NCBI RefSeq assembly: GCF_024721155.1
Contig: NZ_JAHVAP010000013.1
Location: 86,377-150,376 of the forward strand
DNA length: 64,000 bases
Reading direction: 5' to 3'
From: Mucilaginibacter phenanthrenivorans
GTDB lineage: Bacteria > Bacteroidota > Bacteroidia > Sphingobacteriales > Sphingobacteriaceae
Of the stretch, positions 43,601-51,743 are shown one piece after another (position 1 is the first letter of the stretch; each line of letters begins with the position of its first letter). The notes beneath the pieces were generated by a model. The model made no database searches, had not been told where the DNA came from, and was given only the letters and a program-made list of their open reading frames with translations. The position numbers and the translations under genes were made by a program.

Positions 43601-43839
43601 GAGGTCATATAGGTCATGTTCTCCACGCCGTTTATTTGCTCCTCAAGCGGTACAATAACACTTTTTAGCACCACATCGGCATTTGCACCGCTATAGTTTG
43701 CAGATACGAAAACGGTTGGCGGTGCAATATCAGGATATTGGGAGATAGGGAGATTGATTAGCCCAATTACCCCCAGTATAACCAGTAGTACCGAAATAAC
43801 GGTTGAAAGTACGGGCCGCTCTATGAATTTTTTTAACAT
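40675..43839 (-). CDS. RND multidrug efflux transporter, HAE-1 family (AcrB/MexB-like)
   Basis: 1054 residues, the size of AcrB. The N-terminus MLKKFIERPVLSTVISVLLV is the standard first helix; the porter domain has NLPISQYPDIAPPTVFVSANYSGA split by the usual turns. TM4 carries the proton-relay pair in GIVVDDAIVVVEAVH, and TM10 the matching Lys in the LIGLLSKNAILIVEFA segment. It is the inner-membrane proton-driven pump that expels drugs, detergents or bile-like compounds through the adaptor and the outer-membrane factor. Gene order and spacing (104 bp after the adaptor, 12 bp before the channel) show an operon; the first gap carries a palindrome. Confidence 0.95.
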   Translation of the reverse strand: MLKKFIERPVLSTVISVLLVILGVIGLINLPISQYPDIAPPTVFVSANYSGANADVVLKSVIVPLEEQINGVENMTYMTSSAGNDGSAQITIFFKVGTNPDLAAVNVQNRVSRAVSLLPQVVTQAGVTVAKSQNSNLLIFSLYSENPDYDDTFLQNYCQINLVPAIQRVNGVGNTQIFTSKDYSMRIWLKPDVMASYKLIPDDITNALNEQNIEAAPGKFGENSHEAFQYVIKYTGRLKTAQEFGNIIIKSVGKGQLLHLSDVARIELGALDYSAVLKTNGLPSIGVGITQASGSNARDVINNTKKILETAAESFPKGIKLTYLVDANEYLNASIEKVISTLIEAFILVFIVVFVFLQDFRSTLIPAIAVPVAIVGTFFFLDLFGFTINLLTLFAMVLAIGIVVDDAIVVVEAVHAKLDKGYKSARKASVDAMKEISGAIVSITLVMAAVFLPVTFISGSTGVFYKQFGITLAVAILLSAVNALTLSPALCAMFLKPHSEEHKKKRFFNWFYTRFDKGFLTVTKKYEKSVTWLAGKKAIVIAGIVIFAVSLVILIKTTPSSFVPSEDQGTIFASISLPPASGMERTSAITNQVDSIAHTFSSVQNTLQIIGFSFTAGSGSAYSMDIIKLKKWGDRKNDNIQSVIGQLYAKIGAIHGASIFLFSPPTIQGFGSGNGFSFELQDKGGHTSAEMYKVSTDFLEALNKRKEIQNANTAFNPNFPQYQVDVNVAKCKEAGIEVTSIINTLQGYYGGLYASNFNQFGKQYRVMVQADYAYRNNPEGLNKIFVRNSAGTMAPITAFITLTKVFGPESISRFNLFTSISVQGQPGPGFSSGDAIAAIKAVATEKLPAGYGYEFSGLTREEISSGTQSVYIFLLCLVFVYFLLSAQYESYILPFAVLLSLPIGLTGTYLFARIAGIDSNIYVQISLIMLIGLLSKNAILIVEFALDRRRAGMPILQAAIDGAEARLRPILMTSFAFIFGIMPLMFSTGAGAIGNRSIGTGAVGGMFIGTLLGVFAIPVLFIIFQTIQEKLSGARRLRNLAEDAEDDDATVPAK

Positions 43840-43845
43840 ATGTTT

Positions 43846-43942
43846 TTCAGTCGTGAGTCTTAAGTCTGTAGTCCTAAGTCAGAAAATGTGCTTGTTTTTA
43901 AACCGGATCCGAGACTACAGGCTTAGGACTCCGGACTAATGA
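43846..43942. repeat. Palindromic word repeat inside the efflux operon ('agtcttaagtctgtagtcctaag')
   Basis: tcagtcgtgagtcttaagtc and tgtagtcctaagtcag on the left answer gagactacaggcttaggact and ccggactaatgac on the right. It fills the 104-bp gap between the adaptor and pump genes, the only large gap in the operon, so it would fold in the polycistronic mRNA and could set the ratio of adaptor to pump. Confidence 0.7.
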
Positions 43943-43943
43943 C

Positions 43944-45152
43944 TTATTTTAAACCCTTGTAAACCTCGTCTGCATTAACTTCGGCGGGTTTTATTTGTGT
44001 GCCATCCTTTAAATTATTCACGCTTTCGGCAATAATTTTATCGCCGGTTTTTATGCCGGCTGTTACTACGTAAAACTGGCCCGGGGTATTATCCATGGTA
44101 GTTATTGCCACATTTTTGATTTTATTTTTGTCATCAACAACGTAAACAAAACGTTTGTCCTGCAATGCGTAGGTAATGTTTTGGGGTACCAGGATAGCTG
44201 TTTTTACTACGTTAGGAACGCGAATAGTAGCGCTGTTTCCGCTACGCAGCAGCCCCTTTGGATTAGCAAAGGCAGCCCTGAAATTTGCCGAACCTGTATT
44301 GGCGTTGATCAACCCATTCACAGTTTCCACTTTGCCGGCATGATCATAAGTGGTACCATCAGACAAGATGAGCGACACCTTTGGCATGTTATTGAGTTTT
44401 GATTTAAGCGAGGTATGTGTTGTACTGTCGCGACTAAAGCCCAGCAGGTCTTTTTCGTTCAAGGCAAAGTAGGCATACACGGTTGCTGTGTTGTAAACAG
44501 TGGTTAAAGGGTCGGTTGTGGTGCTGTTTACCAGGCTTCCCAATTTATAGGGTAGGGAACCGATAACGCCATCAACGGGGCTGGTAATGGTGGTATAACC
44601 CAGATTGATTTTCGCATTAGCCAATGATGCCTTAGCCTGCGCCAATGCAGCTTGTTTGGTTTGCAACGTATTTTGTGCCGATTCCAGTTCATAATGGCTG
44701 ATGATATCCTTCTCAACCAGTGGCTTTACCTTATTTACCTGCAAGCTTGCCGTATTTACATCAGCCTGTGCAGTTTGGATGCCGGCTTCGGCAGTGCGTA
44801 CATCCTGTTCGTATTGCGGGGCCTTTATTTTAAACAGCAGCTGGCCCTTTTTTACAATAGTTCCTTCATCTACATAAATTGCTTCCACAAAACCATCAAC
44901 CTTAGGCCTTATTTCAATGTCTTGGAGACCCTGGATACTTGCCGGGTAGTCCGCATTCAAAGTGGCCGAACGTGGTTCAAGGGTAAGCACTTTATAGGTT
45001 GCCATTGGCGGAGCACCCTGGGCATCGCCCTTCCCTTTGCCGCCGCATGAGAACAATAACAGCGATGCCGGGATTGCCACTAGCGCAACTTTTATCACAC
45101 GGCTTGAAAATTGGAGGGTTAATGAGTTGTATATATAATTTTTAGTATTCAT
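43944..45152 (-). CDS. RND efflux periplasmic adaptor (AcrA/MexA-like lipoprotein)
   Basis: 402 residues. A longish lipoprotein signal region ends LLLFSCGGKG. The lipoyl-like half motifs are EIRPKVDGFVEAIYVDEGTIVKKGQLLFKI and TTITSPVDGVIGSLPYKLGSLV, split by the coiled-coil hairpin (ALAQAKASLANAKINLG). A beta-barrel domain follows (FALNEKDLLGFS, KVETVNGLINANTGSANFRA, LLRSGNSATIRV) and a membrane-proximal domain. It links the inner-membrane pump to the outer-membrane channel. It is the first gene of the operon; no TetR or MarR regulator is adjacent. Confidence 0.92.
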   Translation of the reverse strand: MNTKNYIYNSLTLQFSSRVIKVALVAIPASLLLFSCGGKGKGDAQGAPPMATYKVLTLEPRSATLNADYPASIQGLQDIEIRPKVDGFVEAIYVDEGTIVKKGQLLFKIKAPQYEQDVRTAEAGIQTAQADVNTASLQVNKVKPLVEKDIISHYELESAQNTLQTKQAALAQAKASLANAKINLGYTTITSPVDGVIGSLPYKLGSLVNSTTTDPLTTVYNTATVYAYFALNEKDLLGFSRDSTTHTSLKSKLNNMPKVSLILSDGTTYDHAGKVETVNGLINANTGSANFRAAFANPKGLLRSGNSATIRVPNVVKTAILVPQNITYALQDKRFVYVVDDKNKIKNVAITTMDNTPGQFYVVTAGIKTGDKIIAESVNNLKDGTQIKPAEVNADEVYKGLK

Positions 45153-45501
45153 TTTTTGATAATGGATAGCCTTATAAGGCCGGCAAATATATGAGCATTA
45201 ATTAAGAGTAGGGGCGAAGGGCCGGTAATAGGGTTTGAAATATTATTGAATCACGTACATGGTTGATTTTATCTTTAAAGCTTAGTTTTAAATGGTATTA
45301 TCATCATTTTCCTGATTACTGCTTATCCAACTTATCTTCAAGTTGTAAACATATTTCTAATTAGGGGAGGGGGAAACTTATTTCAATCCAATAGGTTTTA
45401 TTTTAAACAGTTTGCCCTGTTATTTAAATAAACCTGAATTGCTATGACGCGTGAATGGCGAATCTGTTACAAAAAACTATTTTATTTGGATTGTTTATTT
45501 A
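45153..45501. other. 349-bp gap: promoter region of the efflux operon, no gene
   Basis: A/T-rich, with no ORF or strong hairpin. It must contain the efflux operon promoter near the right side of the adaptor start and the trailing part of the fic transcript. TTTATTTTAA near 45398 resembles a half-site of the fic operator. Confidence 0.4.
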
Positions 45502-46626
45502 CTACCTAAACAGGTTCAAATAATCCTCAAATACATAAGTTTTACCTCGTTGTAAACCGGTTGTTTCCTTAATTATACCAAGGCGTACCATATCTTTAGC
45601 AAGTTTGTAAGCCGATGCCCCTGAAATTCCTGTTGTTTTACCTATAACAGCTGTATTTACAATTGGCTTTTGATATAGGTGAGTCATTAATTTTTGCGCA
45701 TTTGCAGCCCTGCTTCCTAAAGTATTGATTTTTAATTCCGTTTGTTTTTGTAATTGAAGAATTTTGTCGAACGTATCAATACTTTTATTTGCTGTTTCAA
45801 TCACGCCAACTAAAAAAAACTTAAGCCATTGGTTTATATTATTATGTTCCCGCACACTCATTAAGTTATCATAATAGTGGGTCCTGTTTTTTTCAAGAAA
45901 ATCTGACAAATACAAAATAGGTTGTTTTAAAATGCCTTTTCCTACCAAATACAGGGTGATAAACAACCGGCCTACTCGCCCGTTTCCATCTAAAAAAGGA
46001 TGTATGGTTTCAAACTGATAATGAATAAGGGCAATTTTTAGTAGTTCAGGAAAATATACGATTTCGTTATGAGCGAATTTTTCTAAGTCACTCATCAAGT
46101 CTGCAATACTGGTATGTACCGGTGGGATAAATTTTGCGTCATTGATAGTTGCTCCGCCAATCCAATTCTGACTTGTTCTGAAACTCCCAGGATGTTTTTT
46201 GTCGCCTCTTGAGCCTTTTAATAGTATAGCATGTGTTTCTTTTATCAGCCGGGATGAGAAAGGAAGATCATGTAGACGCCCGACTCCATAATTCATTGCT
46301 GCAATATAATTTTGTACCTCTATCCAATCATCCACTTGGCTTAACGCAATGTCTGCCTTCTCCATCATTGCGTCTTCTATACTGGTTTTAGTGCCTTCTA
46401 TTTTGCTCGATAGGGTAGCCTCCTTAGCAACATGCATTTGGATAAACATCTCCAGGTTTGGGATGTATTTTGAAAACATATCCAATCTGCCTAATTGTCG
46501 GTCGGCATCACTTAAAAGCTTAATAACCTCCATGTCATCCAGCTTCCATGCTTTGTCGATGTAATTTGGCTGAAAGCTTTTATAATATCCCTGGTTAATA
46601 TATACTCCGGCCTGAAAAGTTTTCAT
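45502..46626 (-). CDS. Fic-family AMP transferase with autoinhibitory motif and C-terminal winged helix
   Basis: 374 residues. The Fic catalytic motif is HPFLDGNGRVGR (209-220) with catalytic His209. An autoinhibitory helix motif (S/T)xxxE(G/N) is at 73-78 (SSKIEG), N-terminal to the Fic core, so it is a class II protein whose Glu77 blocks the gamma-phosphate site. A DUF4172-like N-terminal domain precedes it; the last 75 residues are a winged helix (TAVIGKTTGISGASAYKLAKDM). Fic enzymes transfer AMP, or other nucleotides, from ATP to Ser/Thr/Tyr of target proteins. A 24-bp palindrome directly abuts the start codon, so autoregulation through the winged helix is likely. Confidence 0.9.
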   Translation of the reverse strand: MKTFQAGVYINQGYYKSFQPNYIDKAWKLDDMEVIKLLSDADRQLGRLDMFSKYIPNLEMFIQMHVAKEATLSSKIEGTKTSIEDAMMEKADIALSQVDDWIEVQNYIAAMNYGVGRLHDLPFSSRLIKETHAILLKGSRGDKKHPGSFRTSQNWIGGATINDAKFIPPVHTSIADLMSDLEKFAHNEIVYFPELLKIALIHYQFETIHPFLDGNGRVGRLFITLYLVGKGILKQPILYLSDFLEKNRTHYYDNLMSVREHNNINQWLKFFLVGVIETANKSIDTFDKILQLQKQTELKINTLGSRAANAQKLMTHLYQKPIVNTAVIGKTTGISGASAYKLAKDMVRLGIIKETTGLQRGKTYVFEDYLNLFR

Positions 46627-46735
46627 TTTATTTTAGTTAACTAAAATAAAGATAAGCTTTATTTTAGATTTTAAAAGAAAACTAAAATAACAAAACTCTT
46701 TATTTTAATTTCCCCTGTAAAACTAAAATAGTACC
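46627..46735 (-). promoter_or_regulatory. Operator array upstream of fic (TTTATTTTAG half-sites)
   Basis: A perfect 24-bp palindrome (arm TTTATTTTAGTT, 46627-46650) begins at the base next to the start codon. Further half-sites follow: CTTTATTTTAG (46657-46667), AACTAAAATAA (46680-46690), CTTTATTTTAA (about 46698) and AACTAAAATAG (about 46722). Six copies in 110 bp is far beyond chance even in A/T-rich DNA. Confidence 0.65.
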
Positions 46736-46771
46736 GGATTTAATTTTAAGTTTTAGACCCCTTACAACTAC

Positions 46772-47533
46772 CTACACCCATTTGCTCAAAAATTGGCTGA
46801 ATGCTTCCTTATACTGATCGCCAACGGTGATGTTGATCTTACCAATTTGCAGGGCATTGCGAGTAATTGAATTGATCTTATCCAGCGAAACAATAAACGA
46901 GCGGTGCACGCGCATAAACTTTTTGGACGGCAGTTTTTCTTCAAGCGATTTCAGGCTGGTTAATGAAAGGATGGGTTTTTCGGCACTTTGCAGCCATACT
47001 TTTACGTAGTCCTTTAATCCCTCGATATAAAGAATATCATTCAGCGCCAGGCGTACCAGTTGATACTCTACCTTTAAAAAGAGGTATTCATCTTCTATCC
47101 GTTCTTCAGCAACAGCAGGGGCTGGGGCGGCCGCAAGAGGTGTTGCCTTCGATTTTTCAACCAGTTGGGCATAAGCCAGTGCCTTATGGGCAGCATGTAA
47201 AAACTCTTCGTAATTGAAAGGCTTCAGCAGGTAGTCGAGGGCATCAACGCGATAGCCTTCAAGTGCAAATTGGTTGTAGGCCGTAGTGAAAATTATACGG
47301 GGTTTATTGGTTTTGCTATTGTCGAGTACGCGGGCAAGCTCAATGCCGTTCAGGTCGGGCATTTGGATGTCTAAAAACAGCACATCCACCTTTTGCGCAT
47401 GAATAGCCTTTAAAGCATCTACAGCGCTTGAATATCGCCCCACTAAATTCAAAAAAGGCGTTTGTTCAATAAATGCACATACCAGGCCAAGCGCGAGGGG
47501 TTCGTCGTCAACAGCTATACAATTTATCGTCAT
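46772..47533 (-). CDS. LytTR-family response regulator
   Basis: 253 residues. The receiver domain (1-120) has acidic residues DDEP, phosphoacceptor Asp55 (LFLDIQMPD), Thr at FTTAYNQFA and Lys in YLLKPF. A linker rich in Ala and Pro (120-145) leads to a LytTR DNA-binding domain (150-250: DILYIEGLKDYVKVWL, KKFMRVHRSFIVSLDKI). It binds direct repeats in promoters. It overlaps its kinase gene by ATGA, so the pair is translationally coupled. The divergent receptor gene at 48891 is the natural candidate target. Confidence 0.93.
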   Translation of the reverse strand: MTINCIAVDDEPLALGLVCAFIEQTPFLNLVGRYSSAVDALKAIHAQKVDVLFLDIQMPDLNGIELARVLDNSKTNKPRIIFTTAYNQFALEGYRVDALDYLLKPFNYEEFLHAAHKALAYAQLVEKSKATPLAAAPAPAVAEERIEDEYLFLKVEYQLVRLALNDILYIEGLKDYVKVWLQSAEKPILSLTSLKSLEEKLPSKKFMRVHRSFIVSLDKINSITRNALQIGKINITVGDQYKEAFSQFLSKWV

Positions 47534-48606
47534 GCCAGGTTAAGCGTTAAATGCACCATGTAAATATTTTCGGAAGTGCTCTCGTTTATCACTAAATCGT
47601 GCTTGCCCGGGTAAAGCAGATCCAGTCTTCGACGGGTGTTATTTAAACCAATTCCGTTGCCTTCCTCTAAGTTACCACTTTGCTCCTTAATTATGGTGTT
47701 AATTACATTTAATTCAATCACCGTATCCTTCTGATTTATGGTAATACCGATATGGCTGGGCTGGGTTGCGCTAACCCCATGCTTAAAGGCATTTTCAATA
47801 AACGGCAAAAATATCATTGGTGCAATGGCCATGTCCTTTAAGCCAACCGGCGAACTAAAGTCGACCTTAACCACATCCGTTAAGCGCAGTTCCATCAAAC
47901 TGATATAATCCTTTATAAAGGCAATCTCCTGGCTCAGCTGAGTAGTGCTATTTTGCGTATCATATAATACATAACGCATCATCCTCGAGAGCTGGTGAAT
48001 GGCCTTGCGCGATACATCGGCATCAACATGCGTAAGCGCATAAATATTATTAAGCGTATTAAAAAAGAAATGCGGATTGATCTGTGCTTTGAGGAACGAT
48101 AATTCAGAGGTAACCCTGTCCTGTTCCAGGTCTTGGTGCATCTGTTTGTCCTTTTGCCATTTTTGTATTGCGGTAATGCTGGTGCTGATGCCGATAACAA
48201 GCGCTATGGTAGCAATCATGGCGGCATCCCAGTTAAAATCTCTTCCCCGGTTGTGATGCTTAGGCGGCCCCCCTCTATGAAAGGCAGCTTCCATTAGCTG
48301 GTGCAGGTTAAGCCATTGATCTACATAAATATTCAGCATTACAATTACTGCCACTATTAAGGCCACAAACAGGAAGAAGATCCCGGTTTTGTTCTTTAAC
48401 AGGTACCTGGGTACCAGCACTTGCGAGTTAAGGTAAAATGCAACTATAAGTGAACCCCATATAATAGCCTGTTTTATCCAAAGCTGGTATGGCAGGTTAA
48501 CGTTGAAGTACATTGGCTGAAAAAAGTATACCAGGCCAAAGATCCCCCATATTAATATATGGATGATGATGGTGATGAGCCTGCTTTTCGATTTTTGTTC
48601 TATCAT
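47530..48606 (-). CDS. LytS-type sensor histidine kinase
   Basis: 358 residues from the ATG at 48606 (a GTG two codons earlier at 48612 is the alternative). Four transmembrane helices in the first 150 residues include IIIHILIWGIFGLVYFF and FLFVALIVAVIVMLNIYV. An extracytoplasmic or loop segment is rich in His, Gly, Pro and Arg (FHRGGPPKHHNRGRDFNW). The His_kinase domain has FLKAQINPHFFFNTLNN with the phosphoacceptor His, and the ATPase domain has MIFLPFIENAFKHGV and GNGIGLNNTRRRLDLLY. It phosphorylates the LytTR regulator. Confidence 0.92.
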   Translation of the reverse strand: MIEQKSKSRLITIIIHILIWGIFGLVYFFQPMYFNVNLPYQLWIKQAIIWGSLIVAFYLNSQVLVPRYLLKNKTGIFFLFVALIVAVIVMLNIYVDQWLNLHQLMEAAFHRGGPPKHHNRGRDFNWDAAMIATIALVIGISTSITAIQKWQKDKQMHQDLEQDRVTSELSFLKAQINPHFFFNTLNNIYALTHVDADVSRKAIHQLSRMMRYVLYDTQNSTTQLSQEIAFIKDYISLMELRLTDVVKVDFSSPVGLKDMAIAPMIFLPFIENAFKHGVSATQPSHIGITINQKDTVIELNVINTIIKEQSGNLEEGNGIGLNNTRRRLDLLYPGKHDLVINESTSENIYMVHLTLNLA

Positions 48607-48856
48607 TTCCACAAATATTTAAAAATCAAACGCTTATGGTGTTGATTTATAACAACAATATTACACAGTAAAGTTACATAAGCTTAATATAAATCTATCG
48701 GCAGCCAGAGTTCACCGACGGGCAGGCAAAAACTATCGCCCAAATCGGGTACTATCAAATCATCAGTTAAATACGCTTTTTATAGGTTAAAAACAGGCTT
48801 TTGTCTACTTGATATTCACTGCCGTCTATTGTGTTTTAGGATGCTGTTGTTTTAGG

Positions 48857-48865
48857 TTCTATTTG
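48857..48865 (+). promoter_or_regulatory. -7 element upstream of the barrel receptor gene
   Basis: TTCTATTTG (48857-48865) fits TAnnTTTG with one mismatch; TTG at 48829-48831 may be the -33 element. The ATG follows 26 bp later. Confidence 0.4.
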
Positions 48866-48890
48866 CAACTTCTAAAAAAGAACAACATAT

Positions 48891-51743
48891 ATGAAACCAG
48901 TATACTTATTTATTGCCGCATTGCTTTTAATAAGCATTAACAGCTTTGCACAAACGGGGCGTGATGTTCGGGGAACCATTATCGACTCAACGAAAGCGAC
49001 CCTCCCCGGATCGAGCGTTAAGCTGATAACCGATAAGGACAGCCTTACTACCATAACCGATTCGAAGGGTGCATTTATCTTTAACGGAATAAAGGCTACG
49101 CAATTTAGTTTGGTGATACAATCAATAGGGTATGAGCCTATCCGCCGCCACATGACGCTTGATAACACCAACAATACGGTGTTTTTAAAGCCGATCATTC
49201 TTAAACCATCAACAATCATGCTGGGCACCGTTGTGGTAAGCGACGTTGTGCCTGTTAAAATTAAGGAAGATACCATAGAGTTTAATACAGCCGCCTATAA
49301 AGTTAGAGACGGCGCGCCTATCGAAGACGTTATAAAAAAGGTGCCGGGTGCAGATGTTGACAAGGACGGCAATATTACCTTCCAGGGAAAGAGTGTAACC
49401 AAGGTGAGGGTTAATGGCAAGGAGTTTTTTGGCGGCGATTTAAAAACAGCCACACAAAACCTGCCTGCCGACGCGGTTCAAAGCGTACAGATGATAAATG
49501 ACTACGGCGACCAGGCCAATCTTACAGGGATAAAAACCGGCGATCCGGAAACCATTTTGAACATCAATATAAAACCCAGCCGTAACCACGGCATCTTTGG
49601 CCAGTTTAGTCTTGGCGAGGGCAGGGACGCAATACCACAGGTAGATGGCACCAAGGATGGCAATCGCTTTATTGCGCAGGGTAACCTGTTTAATTTTGAC
49701 GGCGCCCGGCAGATAGCCGTATTAGGCAACCTGAATAATACCAATACCAGCCTGTTTAACTTTGGCGGCCCCGGCGGAAGGCAGGGCGGCGGCGGACCGG
49801 GCAGCACAAGTTCCACAGGTATTACAACGGCACGTTCTATCGGTTTTAATTACCGCGACTCGTGGGGGAAGAAGATAACCGTTTATGGCAGCTACAGCTT
49901 TTCTGATAACTCAGTAAATACCATCAGCTCGACTATTCAGAATAATATCTCGCTTACAAACCCAAGCGTAAATAAACAAAGCAGCACACAAATGGACGAG
50001 CGCAGGAACCATCGCCTTACGTTCAACATGGAGTATAAACCGGATACTGTTAACTATTTAAAGGTTAGTCCGTCATTCAGCTATGCCGGTGTTAGCACAA
50101 CTCAAAACGGGAGCAACCTGCTGACAAATGATTCTACTACGGTATCAAACTATAACTTTAAATCGCTGAGCCATTCATCAGCGCCGAATTATGGCGTTAA
50201 TGCTTTATTTAATCACAAGTTTAACAGCCATGGCCGTAATTTCAGCGTAAATTTTGGTGTTGGCAGGTCCACAAGCCGCCAGTATCAAAACCCGGTATAC
50301 GATTATATCGATGGTGCAGCAAATGCACCGCTTGACCAGTTTATCAATACCAACAGCCATACTGATACGCTTGGTGCATATTTTTCATACATCGAGCCGT
50401 TAAGCAGGAGATCATACTTCGAGGTTAACTATAACTATCGCCATTCCTACACTGCTGCCGATAAGGAGACCGACACGCTGGCTACTACTACCGGCGACAT
50501 AAATAATTATCCCCTATTAAGTAATAACTACAACTTTACGTTCATCACAAACCGGTTTGGCTTGAATTATCGCTTCGTTGAGAAGAAGTATAATTATGTG
50601 CTGGGTATTACAGCACAGCCATCGGTTTTGAACGGGTATTCGCAAACTACCGGGCTGCCTACCAAATCCACGGCGTTTAATGTGTCGCCGAATGCACATT
50701 TTATTTATAACTTCTCGCGTTCGCAATCATTCAGCGCTAATTACAGCGGCTACAGTACGCAGCCAACGTATTCTGAGTTGCAGCCGGTTACCGACTTTAG
50801 CAATGCATCCTATCCAATTACGGGTAACCCGGAGCTGAAGCCTGAGTATAACAACAAGATCGATTTCAGGTATAACAATTTCAGCTTCGAAACAGGTAAT
50901 GTGTTTTTCAGTAACTTCTCGTTCATTAAAACGAATGATAAAATTGTATCAAATACCATTACCTACCCGAGCAATTACACACCCAATGAAAAGTTAGCCG
51001 GTACCATTGAAACTCAATACAAAAACGCCGACGGTTACTACCAGGCACAGGGCTTCTTTGTATTCAACAAGCCATGGGAAAAACGCAAGTACAATTTGTT
51101 TTTGCAGAGTAATATCTCTTACATCAACAACATCTCGTATATCACCAACGTAGATAAAAACACATTCGATTTTACTACAGATAAGAACACCGCCAAAACG
51201 TTGGTATTCTCTCCTGCCATAAAATTCAGGATTGATATTGCCGATGTTATTGATGCCGAAGCAAATACGCAGTATACCATCAACTCGTCAAAAAATTCAA
51301 TTGACCAGCCGGGTATAAACGATAACTTCCGCTCGTGGCAACTTGGCCTTAACGGCAAAAACTACCTATGGAAGAACTGGACATATAGCTACGACTATAC
51401 CAAGACATTTTATTACGGCTACAAGGGCGCTACCAACCCCAACATATTTAATACGTATGTTGAACGCCGTTTCCTAAAGGGTAATATGGCTACCCTGCGC
51501 GCTGGTGTGTATGATGTGTTTAACCAGAACACCGGCTATACCAGCACCCAGAACGGCAGCTTTGTTACCCAAACCAATGCCAACAAGCTTGGCCGATACT
51601 ACCTGTTAACGTTTACATACCGGTTTTCAAAAATGGCAGGTAAGGCTCCGGGAATGGGTGGCCCAGGCGGACGTGGATTTGGTGGTCCGGGCCCCGGTGG
51701 CCCGCCTCCGGGTGGTGGTCCCGGTGGTCCATCAGCAGATTGA
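48891..51743 (+). CDS. Outer-membrane beta-barrel TonB-dependent-receptor-like protein
   Basis: 950 residues. A Sec signal (FIAALLLISINSFAQ) precedes a carboxypeptidase-regulatory-like beta domain (GTIIDSTKATLPGSSVKL, FIFNGIKATQFSLVIQSIGY). A plug-like section follows: KEDTIEFNTAAYKV, PGADVDKDGNITFQG, VTKVRVNGKEFFGGD and AVQSVQMINDYGDQAN. The rest is the 'outer membrane beta-barrel family' barrel. The tail is unusual: about 35 residues of Gly and Pro (GPGGRGFGGPGPGGPPPGG) after the last barrel strand. Proteins of this type lack a SusD partner and may import peptides or small ligands. It is divergent from the LytS/LytTR pair. Confidence 0.88.
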   Translation: MKPVYLFIAALLLISINSFAQTGRDVRGTIIDSTKATLPGSSVKLITDKDSLTTITDSKGAFIFNGIKATQFSLVIQSIGYEPIRRHMTLDNTNNTVFLKPIILKPSTIMLGTVVVSDVVPVKIKEDTIEFNTAAYKVRDGAPIEDVIKKVPGADVDKDGNITFQGKSVTKVRVNGKEFFGGDLKTATQNLPADAVQSVQMINDYGDQANLTGIKTGDPETILNINIKPSRNHGIFGQFSLGEGRDAIPQVDGTKDGNRFIAQGNLFNFDGARQIAVLGNLNNTNTSLFNFGGPGGRQGGGGPGSTSSTGITTARSIGFNYRDSWGKKITVYGSYSFSDNSVNTISSTIQNNISLTNPSVNKQSSTQMDERRNHRLTFNMEYKPDTVNYLKVSPSFSYAGVSTTQNGSNLLTNDSTTVSNYNFKSLSHSSAPNYGVNALFNHKFNSHGRNFSVNFGVGRSTSRQYQNPVYDYIDGAANAPLDQFINTNSHTDTLGAYFSYIEPLSRRSYFEVNYNYRHSYTAADKETDTLATTTGDINNYPLLSNNYNFTFITNRFGLNYRFVEKKYNYVLGITAQPSVLNGYSQTTGLPTKSTAFNVSPNAHFIYNFSRSQSFSANYSGYSTQPTYSELQPVTDFSNASYPITGNPELKPEYNNKIDFRYNNFSFETGNVFFSNFSFIKTNDKIVSNTITYPSNYTPNEKLAGTIETQYKNADGYYQAQGFFVFNKPWEKRKYNLFLQSNISYINNISYITNVDKNTFDFTTDKNTAKTLVFSPAIKFRIDIADVIDAEANTQYTINSSKNSIDQPGINDNFRSWQLGLNGKNYLWKNWTYSYDYTKTFYYGYKGATNPNIFNTYVERRFLKGNMATLRAGVYDVFNQNTGYTSTQNGSFVTQTNANKLGRYYLLTFTYRFSKMAGKAPGMGGPGGRGFGGPGPGGPPPGGGPGGPSAD

